A DNA stretch of 64,000 nt from Streptomyces reniochalinae (GCF_003323735.1 NZ_QOIM01000040.1:186001-250000); one strand, 5' to 3'. Shown: positions 47,981 to 57,042, counted from the stretch's first letter. A program made the numbers and translations. Notes: generated from the sequence alone by a model not told the origin.

Positions 47981-48024
47981 GCCGCGGGCAATGGCATCCC
48001 CTCGCCGGAGGCGAGGCCCGCGGC
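47981..48024. terminator. Nested hairpin terminator (GntR / TPR-like gene)
   Basis: Outer 9-bp stem GCCGCGGGC/GCCCGCGGC (47981-47989, 48016-48024) encloses an inner 7-bp stem CCTCGCC/GGCGAGG (48000-48006, 48010-48016). It lies between convergent genes. Confidence 0.65.
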
Positions 48025-48031
48025 GAAAGTC

Positions 48032-48895
48032 CTAGCCGTCCGTCCCCGCCGCAGAGCCCGCTGGGCCCTGCGGCTCCGTCTCGGTCTCCGGGAGCAGGCC
48101 GGTCAGCCAGGTGGGGACGCCGCCCAGCAGGCGGTGGAGCCTGCCGGCCTCCTCCCGCAGGCGGGTCGAGTCCGGCTCCGGCTCGACATCGGCCAGCGAG
48201 GCGAGAGCCGGTGCCATGCCGACGAGGAACCCCAGCTCCTCGCGCAGCCGCAGCGACTCGGCGAAGCCGTGCCGCGCCTCGGCCAGTTCGCCCTCGCGTG
48301 CGGCGATCCCCGCCAGGTGCCGGTAGGTGGACGAGCACAGCAGGTGGTCGCCGCGCGAGGTCGCCCCCGCGTGCGCCCTGCGGTAGGCGGCGCGCGCGGC
48401 CTCGGGGGTCTCACTCAGGTTCTCGGCCAGCAGCCCGCGCCGGTAGTCCAGCAGCGCCCGCCCTGGGGCGCCCGGCTCCAGCAGCGCGGCCGCCCTGCCG
48501 AGGGCGGCACGGGCCTCGTCCGTCCGGTCGCGTACGCCCAGCACGGTGGCCGCGTAGGCGAGTTGCCCGCGTTCGCAGGCGGCGGCTCCGCGGTCGTCGT
48601 CCACCTGGGCGACAGCCTCGGCGACCCGCAGCGCGTCCTCGGCCGGAGCCCATCCTTCGCCGGTGTACATGCACCGTTCCACCAGCAGCGCGGCCCGGCC
48701 CACCGCCGCCCGCGGCAGCTCGTGGGCGTACGGTTCCAGCAGGGCCGCCGCGTCCTCCCAGCAGCCGCGCGAACGCAGCCGCCACACCGCCCGCCCCAGC
48801 GGGCTGTCAGGACCCGTCGACGGCGGCTGCCGCCCGCCGTCCGAGGGGTTCGCGGGATCCAGCCGTGCCGAACGTGACATGGCGGTGTCCGCCAC
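48032..48895 (-). CDS. Hypothetical protein with TPR-like helical repeats
   Basis: A 287-residue soluble protein rich in Ala, Leu, Arg and Glu. Repeated helical pairs (ALLDYRRGLLAENLSETPEAARAAYRRAHAG, YRHLAGIAAREGELAEARHGFAESLRLREELG) look like degenerate tetratricopeptide repeats. GTG 48895 has a GGGAGGG ribosome binding site 5 nt upstream; ATG 48880 is a second in-frame option. Function unknown; a protein-interaction scaffold is plausible. Confidence 0.7.
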   Translation of the reverse strand: MADTAMSRSARLDPANPSDGGRQPPSTGPDSPLGRAVWRLRSRGCWEDAAALLEPYAHELPRAAVGRAALLVERCMYTGEGWAPAEDALRVAEAVAQVDDDRGAAACERGQLAYAATVLGVRDRTDEARAALGRAAALLEPGAPGRALLDYRRGLLAENLSETPEAARAAYRRAHAGATSRGDHLLCSSTYRHLAGIAAREGELAEARHGFAESLRLREELGFLVGMAPALASLADVEPEPDSTRLREEAGRLHRLLGGVPTWLTGLLPETETEPQGPAGSAAGTDG

Positions 48896-49055
48896 AGTGC
48901 CCTCCCCAAGCGCGCCGTCGAGCCGGATGTGACCGCATCTCAGCACGCCGTGCCCCGCCCGGCCAAGAGTCTGGTGTGAATCAGTTCACAAAGTTTTACC
49001 GGAGGGACTCTTCTGCCAACTGGCGTCGGGCGCCGGGGCGCACGGGGTGGCTGAG

Positions 49056-49077
49056 GGGGTAGGGCCTGCCCTACCCC
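49056..49077 (+). promoter_or_regulatory. Perfect 22-bp palindrome upstream of the glycosyltransferase/two-component cluster
   Basis: GGGGTAGGGC-CT-GCCCTACCCC, perfectly symmetric about the central CT/AG step apart from that dinucleotide. It lies 55 bp before the start at 49132. The form suits a dimeric NarL-type regulator, such as the one encoded at 53379, but no binding evidence exists. Confidence 0.55.
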
Positions 49078-49131
49078 AGGTCGGCACCTGGGTGCAGTGA
49101 ACCGCGCGGCGTCGCGCGGTTCGCTGAGTGC

Positions 49132-50925
49132 GTGAATCCGCATTCCGCACCGCGCGCCCGACTCGCCGCCCCCGCCCTGTGCGCCGTCTCGGCCGTGCAC
49201 GCGGCGGTCACGGCGGCCGTGACCGCGCTGGAACCCCACCGGGTGTGGGGCCTGTGCGCGGCGCCCGCCTACGCGGCACTCGCCCTCGTCCTCCTCCTCG
49301 CCGCCCGGCGGCCCGGCAGCACCGGGGTGGTGCGCTCACCGCCCACGGCCTCGCCCCGGCAGCCGGCCTCGGCCACGCCCGCGCCGACCGCCGCCGCGAG
49401 CGCCTCCGGCGATCCCGGGGCGTCCGGCGCCGCGGCCCCGGCCCGTGACGCGTCCCCGGCCGGTGATGTGGCCTCGGCCGGTGGTGCGGCCCCCGTCCGC
49501 GGTGTGGCCTCGGCCGGTGGTGCGGCCCCCGTCCGCGGTGTGGCCTGGGCCCGTGATGTGGCCCGGGTCCGTGACGTGGCCCCGGCGGGCGATGCGGCCT
49601 TGGCGGCGCCGATCGACCCGCCTCGCTCATCAGTACGGACCCGCCTGACGGTCCGGTCCGGCCTGACGGTGCGGCCCCGTCTGTCGATGTGGCGCTCCCA
49701 GTCGGTGCATCGCCGCCTGTCGGTCCGACGACGCCTCCCTGGCCGCCGGTGGCCGTCGGTCCGACGACGCCTGCCGGTCCGCCGATGGCCGTCGGAACGG
49801 CGAAGCCGGCCGGAACGGCGATGGCTGCCGTTCCCGGCATTCGCGGTGGCGGCCGTCGTGCCGCTGCTCCTCCTCGTCGGGGCGGGCAGCGCGCAGGAGG
49901 AAGTGGGCGTCGTCCACCGGTCGGCCGCCCGCCTCGTCGCGCACGGCACGCCCTACCTGGCCCCCGAAGCGCTCGCCGGTGCCGACTACACCGCCTACAA
50001 CCCCTACTTCCCCGGGATGGCGCTGCTGGGGCTGCCGCACCGGTTCCTCGGGCTCGACGCCCGGTTCGTCTTCGGCGCCGTCTTCCTGCTCGCCTTCGCC
50101 CTGAGCCTCAGGACGGCGGGCCTGCGGGGCGCTCGTGGCCGCACGATGGCGCTCGCGGCCTCGCCCCTGGTCGCGCTGCCCCTGGCGACGGGCGGGGACG
50201 ACCTGCCCGTGGTCGGGCTCGTGTGCCTCGGGCTGGCACTGGCCGGGGAGGACGAGCCACGCGCGGCCCGTGCGGGGCTCGTCCTCGCGGCGGCGTGCAC
50301 GCTCAAGGCGACCGCGTGGCCCGCGCTCGCGGTCGCCGTGGCGCTGCTGCACGTACGCGGCGGCCGCCCGGCGGTGCTCCGCTGCGCCGGGGCCGCCGCG
50401 CCGCTGCTGGTGGCCGGGCTGGCCCTGCCCGCGCTGGCCGACCCCACGGGTCTCGCCGTCAACGCCGTCGGCTACCCGCTCGGGCTGGCGGACGCCGCCT
50501 CGCCCGCCGCCACGCCGCTTCCCGGACGGCTGCTGGGCCGGCTCGGCCCCGGCGGGCACGCGCTGGCCGTGGCGCTGCTCGTGCTGGCTGCCGCGCTCGT
50601 CCTCCGGTCCCTGTACTCACACCCGCCCCGGGACGCGCGCGCCGCCGCGCTCCGGCTCGCCCTCGGCCTGCTGACCGCGATGGCGCTGATGCCCGCTTCC
50701 CGGTTCGGCTACGCCGTCTATCCCCTCGTCCTCGCCCTGTGGGCGCACTGGAGGAAGTCCGATGCACCGCCGCACGCCGTCACTCCCACCGTCATCCACG
50801 CGTCCTCGCCGCCGGCCGGGGGAGGGGTGCGGGCGCACCCTCGTGGTGACCAACGACTTCCCGCCCCGCCTGGGCGGCATCGAAAGGTTCGTGCACGAGA
50901 TCGCTCGCCGCTTCCCGCCCGGTGA
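49132..50925 (+). CDS. GT87-like membrane glycosyltransferase with large low-complexity insert
   Basis: A 597-residue membrane protein. Two N-terminal helices are followed by about 180 residues of Ala/Pro/Val- then Arg/Trp-rich repeats (APVRGVASAGGAAPVRG, then RRRLSVRRRLPGRRW), and then a GT87/DUF2029-type core: VVHRSAARLVAHGTPYL, YNPYFPGMALLGLPHRFLG and many helices. GT87 enzymes use polyprenyl-phosphate-mannose to build cell-wall glycans. The insert is encoded by tandem DNA repeats and is probably a recent expansion; being strongly basic it should face the cytoplasm. Its 3' end overlaps the next gene by 164 bp, so the C-terminal about 55 residues may not be family sequence. The GTG start is taken as found at 49132. 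Confidence 0.75.
   Translation: MNPHSAPRARLAAPALCAVSAVHAAVTAAVTALEPHRVWGLCAAPAYAALALVLLLAARRPGSTGVVRSPPTASPRQPASATPAPTAAASASGDPGASGAAAPARDASPAGDVASAGGAAPVRGVASAGGAAPVRGVAWARDVARVRDVAPAGDAALAAPIDPPRSSVRTRLTVRSGLTVRPRLSMWRSQSVHRRLSVRRRLPGRRWPSVRRRLPVRRWPSERRSRPERRWLPFPAFAVAAVVPLLLLVGAGSAQEEVGVVHRSAARLVAHGTPYLAPEALAGADYTAYNPYFPGMALLGLPHRFLGLDARFVFGAVFLLAFALSLRTAGLRGARGRTMALAASPLVALPLATGGDDLPVVGLVCLGLALAGEDEPRAARAGLVLAAACTLKATAWPALAVAVALLHVRGGRPAVLRCAGAAAPLLVAGLALPALADPTGLAVNAVGYPLGLADAASPAATPLPGRLLGRLGPGGHALAVALLVLAAALVLRSLYSHPPRDARAAALRLALGLLTAMALMPASRFGYAVYPLVLALWAHWRKSDAPPHAVTPTVIHASSPPAGGGVRAHPRGDQRLPAPPGRHRKVRARDRSPLPAR
49468..49539 (+). repeat. Two identical 36-bp tandem repeats inside the GT87-like gene
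   Basis: Units 49468-49503 and 49504-49539 are identical (begin GTGGCCTCGGCCGGTGGTGC). Degenerate relatives of the unit flank both sides (49440-49600), and a second GTCGGTCCGACGACGCCT-type repeat occurs at about 49715-49790. Confidence 0.85.
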
Positions 50926-51964
50926 GGTCGTGGTCTACACCGCGGCGCAGCACGGCGGTGACGCCTTCGACGCGGCGCAGCCCTATCCGGTGGTCAGGGA
51001 CCGGGCCCGCACGCTGCTCCCCACCCCGAGGGTGGCCCGCACCGCCCGGGCGCTGGCCTTCCGGTACGGCTGCGACCGCGTGTGGTTCGGTGCCGCGGCG
51101 CCGCTCGGGCTGCTGGCCGGACGTCTCGCGCTGCCCTCGGTGGCGACGACGCACGGACACGAGGCGGGGTGGGCGGCCCTGCCCGGAGCCCGGCACGCGC
51201 TGGCGCGCATCGCGGGCAACGCCGACGTCGTCACCCACCTCACCGCGGACGCGCGCCGGCGCATGGCGGGCGCGCTCGGCCCCCGGGCGCGAACGGCACG
51301 GCTGGTGCCCGGGGTGGACACCGCGCTCTTCCGACCGGCCGGGCCCGAGGAGCGCCTGCGGTCGCGCCGCGAGTTGGGTCTGGGGGAGGGCCCGCTGGTG
51401 CTCAGCGTCTCGCGCCTCGTTCCGCGCAAGGGCCAGGACGTTCTCCTGCGTGCCCTGCCGCTGCTGCGCGCCTCGGTGCCCGGGACCACCCTGGTCATCG
51501 TCGGCTCGGGGCCCCATGAGCGCGCGCTGCGGCGCCTGGCCGGCCGGCTGCCCGCCACCTGCCGTGACGCGGTGGTCTTCGCCGGCGCCCGCGAACACGA
51601 CGCCCTGCCGCCCTACTACGCGGCAGCCGACGTCTTCGCGATGCCCTGCCGCACGCGCCGCCTGGGCCTGGAGTCGGAAGGGCTGGGCATCGTCTACCTG
51701 GAGGCCGCGGCCGCCGGACTCCCGGTGCTCGCCGGGGACTCCGGCGGTGCGCCCGAAGCGGTCGAGGACGGGGTGAGCGGCTACGTCGTGGACGGCGGCG
51801 ACGTGCGGGCCGTCGCCGGCCGGCTGGCCGGACTGCTCAACGACCCGGCCGCCCGCGCCCTGATGGGGGCGCGGGGGCGGGCCCGGGTCGAGGCGGAGTG
51901 GAGCTGGGAGACCTCGGCGGGGCAGTTGCGCACGCTGCTGTCCCGTACCGTCGAGTCGTGGTGA
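50762..51964 (+). CDS. Glycosyltransferase family 4 protein (PimB'/MgtA-like)
   Basis: A 400-residue GT-B enzyme. N-terminal RTLVVTNDFPPRLGGIERFVHEIARRFPPGEVVVYTA is the nucleotide-fold start of actinobacterial phosphatidylinositol-mannoside-type transferases. The C-terminal domain has LVPGVDTALFRPAG, VLSVSRLVPRKGQDVLLRALPLL and the E-x7-E motif ESEGLGIVYLEAAAAGLPVLAGDSGGAPEAV. ATG 50762 overlaps the GT87-like gene by 164 bp; a later GTG in the VVTNDF region is possible. The sugar donor is probably GDP-mannose. Coupled to the kinase gene by a 4-bp overlap. Confidence 0.88.
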   Translation: MHRRTPSLPPSSTRPRRRPGEGCGRTLVVTNDFPPRLGGIERFVHEIARRFPPGEVVVYTAAQHGGDAFDAAQPYPVVRDRARTLLPTPRVARTARALAFRYGCDRVWFGAAAPLGLLAGRLALPSVATTHGHEAGWAALPGARHALARIAGNADVVTHLTADARRRMAGALGPRARTARLVPGVDTALFRPAGPEERLRSRRELGLGEGPLVLSVSRLVPRKGQDVLLRALPLLRASVPGTTLVIVGSGPHERALRRLAGRLPATCRDAVVFAGAREHDALPPYYAAADVFAMPCRTRRLGLESEGLGIVYLEAAAAGLPVLAGDSGGAPEAVEDGVSGYVVDGGDVRAVAGRLAGLLNDPAARALMGARGRARVEAEWSWETSAGQLRTLLSRTVESW

Positions 51965-53313
51965 GCGGGACGGCGGCGGGGGAAGTGCGGAGCGACACCG
52001 GGGCGGCGGAGGTCGCCGGGGGCGGGGTCTGGCAGGCGCTGGCGGGCGGGCCCCGTGCCTTCCTCGGTTCCGCCTGGCCCCTGCGGGCGGTGGGCTACCT
52101 GCTGGCAGGCGGCGTTCTGGGCGTCGGCTGGTTCTTCCTCGCCCTGGCCCTGGCCGTCGCCGGCGTCCTGCTGCTGCCCGTCGGGGTCGGGGTGGTCGCG
52201 CTGGCGTGTGTGCCCGTCTCGGCGGCCGGACTGGCCGCGTTGGAGCGGCGGCGCCTGCGGTGGCTCCAGCCCGGGGCGCTACCCTCACCGCACGAGCCGG
52301 ACGACGCGGAGGGGCCCGAGCCGTCCGGCGGACCGGTGCGGCGCGTACTGCGCCGCCTGTGGCGTCGTACCGCGACGCCCGCCACCTGGATCGAGTTCGG
52401 GTTCGCGCTGCCCCACGCGGTGCTGTCACTGGTGGATCTGCTCGTGGCGGTCGCGGGGATCGGCCTGGTCGTCAGCCAGCCGCTCGCCCTGCTGCTGGTC
52501 GGCAACGGCGAACAGGTCATGTACGGGGAGCACGTCGTGCTGACCGAGCCGGGGCAGGTGGTGCCGTGGCTGCTGCTGACCCCCGTCCTCGCGGTGCTCG
52601 TCTCCTACGTGTGCGCGGGCCTCGCCGGAGTGCGGGCGGCGCTCGCGCGCGCCGTGCTGGTGGGGCCGCGCCGGGAGAGGGAACTGGACGCCAGGCTGAC
52701 CGAGGTGACCGCCTCCCGGGCCCGGCTGGCCGACGCCTTCGCGCTGGAGCGCCGCCGCATCGAACGCGACCTGCACGACGGCGCGCAACAGCGCCTCACC
52801 GGGCTGATCATGACGCTCGGTCTGGCGAAGCTGGACGCCGATCCCGCGCTCGTCGCCGACGCGCAGGACGAGGCCCGCGCCGTCCTGGCCGAGCTGCGCG
52901 AACTCGTGCACGGCATGCATCCCTCGGTGCTGACCGACCGTGGCCTGGGCGCCGCGGTCGAGGCGCTGGCCGAGCGCTCGCCCGTGCCCGTCGAGGTGGA
53001 CGTGCGCCTGGTCGCGGGCCGGCCGGACGAGGCGGTGGAGGCCGCCGCCTACTTCGCCGTCGCCGAGGCGCTGGCCAACGTGGCGAAACACAGCGGCGCC
53101 TCCCGCGCGACCGTGACCGTGCGGGCCGGGAGCGCGCTGGTGGTGGAGGTCCACGACGACGGCAGGGGCGGCGCGGACCCGCGGCGCGGCACGGGCCTGA
53201 CCGGGCTGGCCGACCGGCTCGCCGTGCACGAGGGCAGGCTGCGCCTCTCCAGCCCCGAAGGCGGGCCGACGCTCCTGCGCATGGAACTGCCGTACCGGCC
53301 GGGCCGCGGTTGA
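51961..53313 (+). CDS. Sensor histidine kinase with N-terminal membrane sensor domain
   Basis: A 450-residue kinase. Residues about 30-230 form a 'sensor' (PF13796-like) domain with four hydrophobic helices (RAVGYLLAGGVLGVGWFFLAL, VLLLPVGVGVVALACV, HAVLSLVDLLVAVAGIGLV, WLLLTPVLAVLVSYVCA). The DHp of the HisKA_3 type follows, with the phosphoacceptor His272 in IERDLHDGAQQRL, then an HATPase domain (FAVAEALANVAKHSGAS, VEVHDDGRGGADPRRGTGLTGL). GTG 51961 overlaps the glycosyltransferase stop by 4 bp. Partner is the response regulator 65 bp downstream. The stimulus is unknown; cell-envelope stress is typical for such kinases. Confidence 0.93.
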   Translation: MSGTAAGEVRSDTGAAEVAGGGVWQALAGGPRAFLGSAWPLRAVGYLLAGGVLGVGWFFLALALAVAGVLLLPVGVGVVALACVPVSAAGLAALERRRLRWLQPGALPSPHEPDDAEGPEPSGGPVRRVLRRLWRRTATPATWIEFGFALPHAVLSLVDLLVAVAGIGLVVSQPLALLLVGNGEQVMYGEHVVLTEPGQVVPWLLLTPVLAVLVSYVCAGLAGVRAALARAVLVGPRRERELDARLTEVTASRARLADAFALERRRIERDLHDGAQQRLTGLIMTLGLAKLDADPALVADAQDEARAVLAELRELVHGMHPSVLTDRGLGAAVEALAERSPVPVEVDVRLVAGRPDEAVEAAAYFAVAEALANVAKHSGASRATVTVRAGSALVVEVHDDGRGGADPRRGTGLTGLADRLAVHEGRLRLSSPEGGPTLLRMELPYRPGRG

Positions 53314-53378
53314 GCCAGGCACGAGGACTCCGGGGACAATCGGTGCGGGGAAGACGGGATGAGAGGTGGAGGGGACGT

Positions 53379-54062
53379 ATGCGGCTGGTGCTCGCCGAGG
53401 ACTCGGTACTGCTGCGCGAGGGGCTGACGCAGATCCTCACACGGTTCGGGCACGAGGTCTGCGCGGGTGTCGGCGACGCGCCCGCGCTCCTCGACGCCGT
53501 CGCCGCGCACGGCCCCGACGCCGTGGTCACCGACGTGCGGATGCCCCCCGGGCTGCGCGACGAGGGGCTGCGCGCCGCCCTCGACCTGCGCGCCGAGCGG
53601 CCCGCGCTGCCGGTGCTCGTTCTCTCGCAGTACGTCGAGAACTCCTACGCGGCCGAACTGCTGGCGACGGGCGACGGGGTGGGGTACCTGCTCAAGGACC
53701 GGGTCGGCGAGGTCACCGAGTTCGTCGAGGCGCTCGAACGCGTGGCGGCGGGCGGTACGGCCATCGACGCCGAGGTCGTCAGGCGGCTGCTGGCCCCCGA
53801 CCGCCGGCCCGCAGCTCTGCGCCGGCTGACGGCGCGCGAAGCCGAGGTGCTGGCCGCCATGGCGGAAGGGCGCTCGAACGCGGGCATCGCCCGGGCCCTG
53901 GTCGTCAGCGAGGCCGCCGTGGTCAAGCACGTGGGCTCCATCCTCACCAAGCTCGACCTCCCGCCGGCCCCCGACGACCACCGCCGCGTCCTCGCCGTTC
54001 TCGCCTACCTGCGGCACCCGGAACGCGGCCCGGGGGCGGTGCCCCTCACCACCCGCCCCTGA
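53379..54062 (+). CDS. NarL/LuxR-type response regulator
   Basis: A 227-residue regulator. Receiver: LVLAEDSVLLREGLTQIL with the acidic pocket, phosphoacceptor Asp52 in VVTDVRMPPG and Lys106 in YLLKDRVGEV. Output: LTAREAEVLAAMAEGRSNAGIARALVVSEAAVVKHVGSILTKLDL, a LuxR HTH. GGAGGGG precedes ATG 53379. It should be activated by the adjacent kinase; the palindrome at 49056 is a candidate target. Confidence 0.94.
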   Translation: MRLVLAEDSVLLREGLTQILTRFGHEVCAGVGDAPALLDAVAAHGPDAVVTDVRMPPGLRDEGLRAALDLRAERPALPVLVLSQYVENSYAAELLATGDGVGYLLKDRVGEVTEFVEALERVAAGGTAIDAEVVRRLLAPDRRPAALRRLTAREAEVLAAMAEGRSNAGIARALVVSEAAVVKHVGSILTKLDLPPAPDDHRRVLAVLAYLRHPERGPGAVPLTTRP

Positions 54063-54149
54063 CCGGAGCACAACGGGGCCGGACCCCTCCCAGCCCATCC
54101 GCAGCGCGAGGCTGTGTTTGCCCGAGGGCGACCCCCGGCCGGGGGCCCC

Positions 54150-55877
54150 TCAGCTCATCCGCAGCGCCAAGAAGAAGTCCAGCTTGTCCTCCAGGCGGGA
54201 CAGGTCGCGGCCGGTGAGCTGTTCGATGCGGCTGACGCGGTAGCGCAGCGTGTTGACGTGCAGGTGGAGGCGGGAGGCGCAGCGGGTCCACGAGCCGTCG
54301 GAGGAGAGGAACGCCTCCAGGGTGGGCACCAGTTCGGCGCGGTGCTTGCGGTCGTACTCGCGCAGCGGGTCCAGCAGCCTGGCGGTGAAGGCGCGGCGCA
54401 CGTCGTCGGGTACGAACGGCAGCAGCAGCACGTGCGAGGCCAGTTCCTCGTGCCCCGCCGCGCGTACCGCGCCGGGGCGGGCCGCGGCGACCCGGCGGGC
54501 GTGCCTGGCCTCCTCCAGCGCCCCCCGCAGGCCCTCGGCGGAGTGCACCGCCGCGCTCACCCCCAGGGTGAGCCGCCCGTCGTCGGCGAGGGCCTGCCCC
54601 AGCGGTTCGCCGACCGCGGCCAGTAGGGAGTCCGCCTGCATCCCCGCACCGTCGTGTGCGCCGGTGAGCCCAGTGGTGGGGGCAGGCTCCCCTCGCGTGC
54701 CTCCGCTGCCCGCCTCGGTCTCCTCCTGCGGGCTCTCGCCCGGCAGCGGCACCAGCGCCACCGCCTCGCCGTCGACGTGGGCGACGGCGACGCGGTCGGA
54801 GCCGTCGGGGCCGGCCGCGCGCGGGTCGATCAGCAGCTCCTCCAGCAGGGTCTGGGCGACGGCGCCGCCGTCCAGCGCGCGAGCCGGGTCGGGCTCGTCC
54901 CAGTCGACGCGGGCCACGATCACCTGCCAGTGCGGTGACGCGCCCTGGCCCGGCAGCAGGACAGGGGCCGCGACGCGCAGCCTGGCGGCGATCTCCGAGG
55001 GCGGGGCACCGGTCTGCACCAGTTCGAGAACTTCCTGGGCCAGCCTGCGCCGCACCGTGCGGGAGGCGTCGCGGCGGTCGCGTTCGACCGCGATCAGCTG
55101 GGTGACGCCGTGCAGCAGGTCGAGGCGTTCGGCCGGCCAGTCGCCGGTGTCGGCGGCGACGGCCAGCAGCCAGTCGGACAGGACGGTGCGGCGCGGGTCG
55201 CCCGCCCCGCGGTGCACGGGAAAGAGGGAGTAGGCGGTGCCCTCGTCGGTGGTGCGGTGCGGGCTGCGCCGTCCGGTCCTTACGGCCGCCATGTGGGCGC
55301 CCGCCAGCCGGGTGGCGGTCTCCTGCGGCAGTCCGGGACCCTCCGTGGGGCGGGCGATCTGGCGCCCTGTGGGGGAGAGCACCCAGGCGGCCAGGTCCAG
55401 GTCGGAGCCGAGCAGGTCCAAGACGACGTCGGGGCCGCCGCCTGCCGGGCCCGAGGACATCAGCCGCCGGTGCCGTTCCACGACGGCGGCCAGGTCTCCG
55501 GCGCGCTCGGTGGAGACCTGCCGTACCACGTGTTCGGTGATGGTGGCGAAGGCGACGGACTCGGTGACGGAGAAGAGGGGCAGCCGGTGCCGGGCGCAGG
55601 CGGCGACCATGTCCTCGGGCACGCGGCCGAGCTCGGCCTCGCCCGCCGCCAGCCCCGCGACGCCCGCGCCGGCGAGGATCTGCACGAACGGCTCGGAGTC
55701 CTCGGGCGCGTGCCGCCAGGCCAGCCCCGTGAGCACCAGTTCGCCGCCGGACAGGTAGCGGCTCGGGTCGCGCAGGTCGGTGGTCATGACGCCGCGCACC
55801 GTGCGGTCCAGCTCGTCCTCGCCGCCCAGGAGCCTGAGGCCCAGCGAGTCGTTCTCCAGGAGGGCGCGCAGCCGCAT
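54150..55877 (-). CDS. PucR family transcriptional regulator (purine catabolism)
   Basis: A 575-residue regulator. N-terminal PucR domain: RALLENDSLGLRLLGGEDELDRTVRGVMTTDLRDPSRYLSGGELVLTGL. A GGDEF-like central region follows and a C-terminal HTH_30: EAFLSSDGSWTRCASRLHLHVNTLRYRVSRIEQLTGRDLSRLEDKLDF. ATG 55877 matches the family start (MRLRALL). Divergent from the xanthine dehydrogenase operon across 259 bp, so it very probably controls purine catabolism. About residues 390-420 are a Gly/Glu/Pro-rich linker. Confidence 0.93.
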   Translation of the reverse strand: MRLRALLENDSLGLRLLGGEDELDRTVRGVMTTDLRDPSRYLSGGELVLTGLAWRHAPEDSEPFVQILAGAGVAGLAAGEAELGRVPEDMVAACARHRLPLFSVTESVAFATITEHVVRQVSTERAGDLAAVVERHRRLMSSGPAGGGPDVVLDLLGSDLDLAAWVLSPTGRQIARPTEGPGLPQETATRLAGAHMAAVRTGRRSPHRTTDEGTAYSLFPVHRGAGDPRRTVLSDWLLAVAADTGDWPAERLDLLHGVTQLIAVERDRRDASRTVRRRLAQEVLELVQTGAPPSEIAARLRVAAPVLLPGQGASPHWQVIVARVDWDEPDPARALDGGAVAQTLLEELLIDPRAAGPDGSDRVAVAHVDGEAVALVPLPGESPQEETEAGSGGTRGEPAPTTGLTGAHDGAGMQADSLLAAVGEPLGQALADDGRLTLGVSAAVHSAEGLRGALEEARHARRVAAARPGAVRAAGHEELASHVLLLPFVPDDVRRAFTARLLDPLREYDRKHRAELVPTLEAFLSSDGSWTRCASRLHLHVNTLRYRVSRIEQLTGRDLSRLEDKLDFFLALRMS

Positions 55878-56136
55878 CGTCTCGTCGCCTGCCGTTCGTG
55901 TGTCGGGTGGTGGTCGTGCTGTGCGGGGGAGGCCGGGAGAAAACCGTGAGGTTACCTGTGTCCGGCTTTCGTCTGAATCTACAAGACCCGGTGGTCGACC
56001 AGCCAAACACTTCATGGTTTCGGTGGCTGCACCGGGGCGGGCACCAGTCTGTGTACTGACCGCGTCCCCTCCACGCTTCCCGGAACCGCCCCGCACCGAA
56101 GATCGCACCCCCACCCGAGCACCGAGAAGAGACACC
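55878..56136. promoter_or_regulatory. Divergent regulatory region of pucR-like gene and xdh operon
   Basis: A 259-bp region with relatively lower G+C around 55950-56030, likely to hold both promoters and the PucR binding site. No palindrome is strong enough to name an operator. Confidence 0.45.
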
Positions 56137-57042
56137 ATGGAGTTCCTGCGCCCGGCCACCTGGGAGGAGGCGCTCGCCGCGAAGGCGGAGCACCCCTCAG
56201 CCGTGCCCATCGCGGGCGGCACCGACGTCATGGTCGAGATCAACTTCGATCAGCGCCGCCCCACCCACCTCATGGACCTCAACCGGATCCGTGAGCTGCG
56301 GGAATGGGAGGTCGGTGACGACACCGTCCGACTCGGCTCCTCCGTGCCCTACTCGACGGTCATCGACCAGCTCGCCAGCGAACTGCCGGGCCTCGCACTG
56401 GCCTCGCACACCGTCGGCTCGCCCCAGATCCGCAACCGGGGCAGCGTCGGCGGGAACCTCGGCGCCGCCTCCCCCGCAGGGGACTCGCACCCCGCGCTGC
56501 TCGCGGCGGGCGCCGAGGTCGAGGCGGAGTCGGTGCGAGGTACCCGGTTCCTCCCCGTCGAGGACTTCTACACCGGCGTCAAACGCAACGCGCTCGCCGA
56601 GGACGAGCTCATCAAGACCGTGCACATCAAGAGGGCCGAGGGGCCGCAGCAGTTCTCGAAGGTCGGCACCCGCAACGCGATGGTCATCGCGGTGTGCGCC
56701 TTCGGCTTCGCGCTGCACCCCGGAAGCCGCACCGTCCGCGCCGGCATCGGCTCGGCCGCCCCCACCCCGCTGCGGGCCCGGGCCGCCGAGGACTTCCTCG
56801 GCGCGGCGCTGGGCGACGGCGGCTTCTGGGACAGCGGAAGGGCGATCCCGCCGTCGCTCGCCCGCGAGTTCGCCGAGCTGTGCGCGGGCGCCTGCAACCC
56901 GATCGACGACGTACGCGGCAGTGCGGCCTACCGCCGCCGCGCCGTCGGTGTCATGGCCCGCCGCACGCTCGGCTGGACGTGGGAGAGCTACCGCTCGACC
57001 GGCAACGGCCGCACCACGGAAGGAGGCGCCCAGTGCGCGTGA
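56137..57042 (+). CDS. Xanthine dehydrogenase FAD-binding subunit
   Basis: A 301-residue subunit. The FAD-binding start PATWEEALAAKAEHPSAVPIAGGTDVMVEINF and SHTVGSPQIRNRGSVGGNLGAASPAGDSHPALLA (IRNxGT/SVGGN loop) are typical, followed by a CO_deh_flav_C domain. It transfers electrons from the Fe-S subunit to NAD+. First gene of a three-subunit operon; its stop overlaps the 2Fe-2S gene start by 10 bp. ATG 56137 follows GAGAAGA. Confidence 0.94.
   Translation: MEFLRPATWEEALAAKAEHPSAVPIAGGTDVMVEINFDQRRPTHLMDLNRIRELREWEVGDDTVRLGSSVPYSTVIDQLASELPGLALASHTVGSPQIRNRGSVGGNLGAASPAGDSHPALLAAGAEVEAESVRGTRFLPVEDFYTGVKRNALAEDELIKTVHIKRAEGPQQFSKVGTRNAMVIAVCAFGFALHPGSRTVRAGIGSAAPTPLRARAAEDFLGAALGDGGFWDSGRAIPPSLAREFAELCAGACNPIDDVRGSAAYRRRAVGVMARRTLGWTWESYRSTGNGRTTEGGAQCA

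Noticed and set aside
54670..54720. Possible further copy of the GGGGGCACCTCCC repeat inside the PucR gene
   Set aside because: Only a partial GGGGGCAGGCTCCCC resemblance; the region reads as a normal Gly/Glu/Pro linker.
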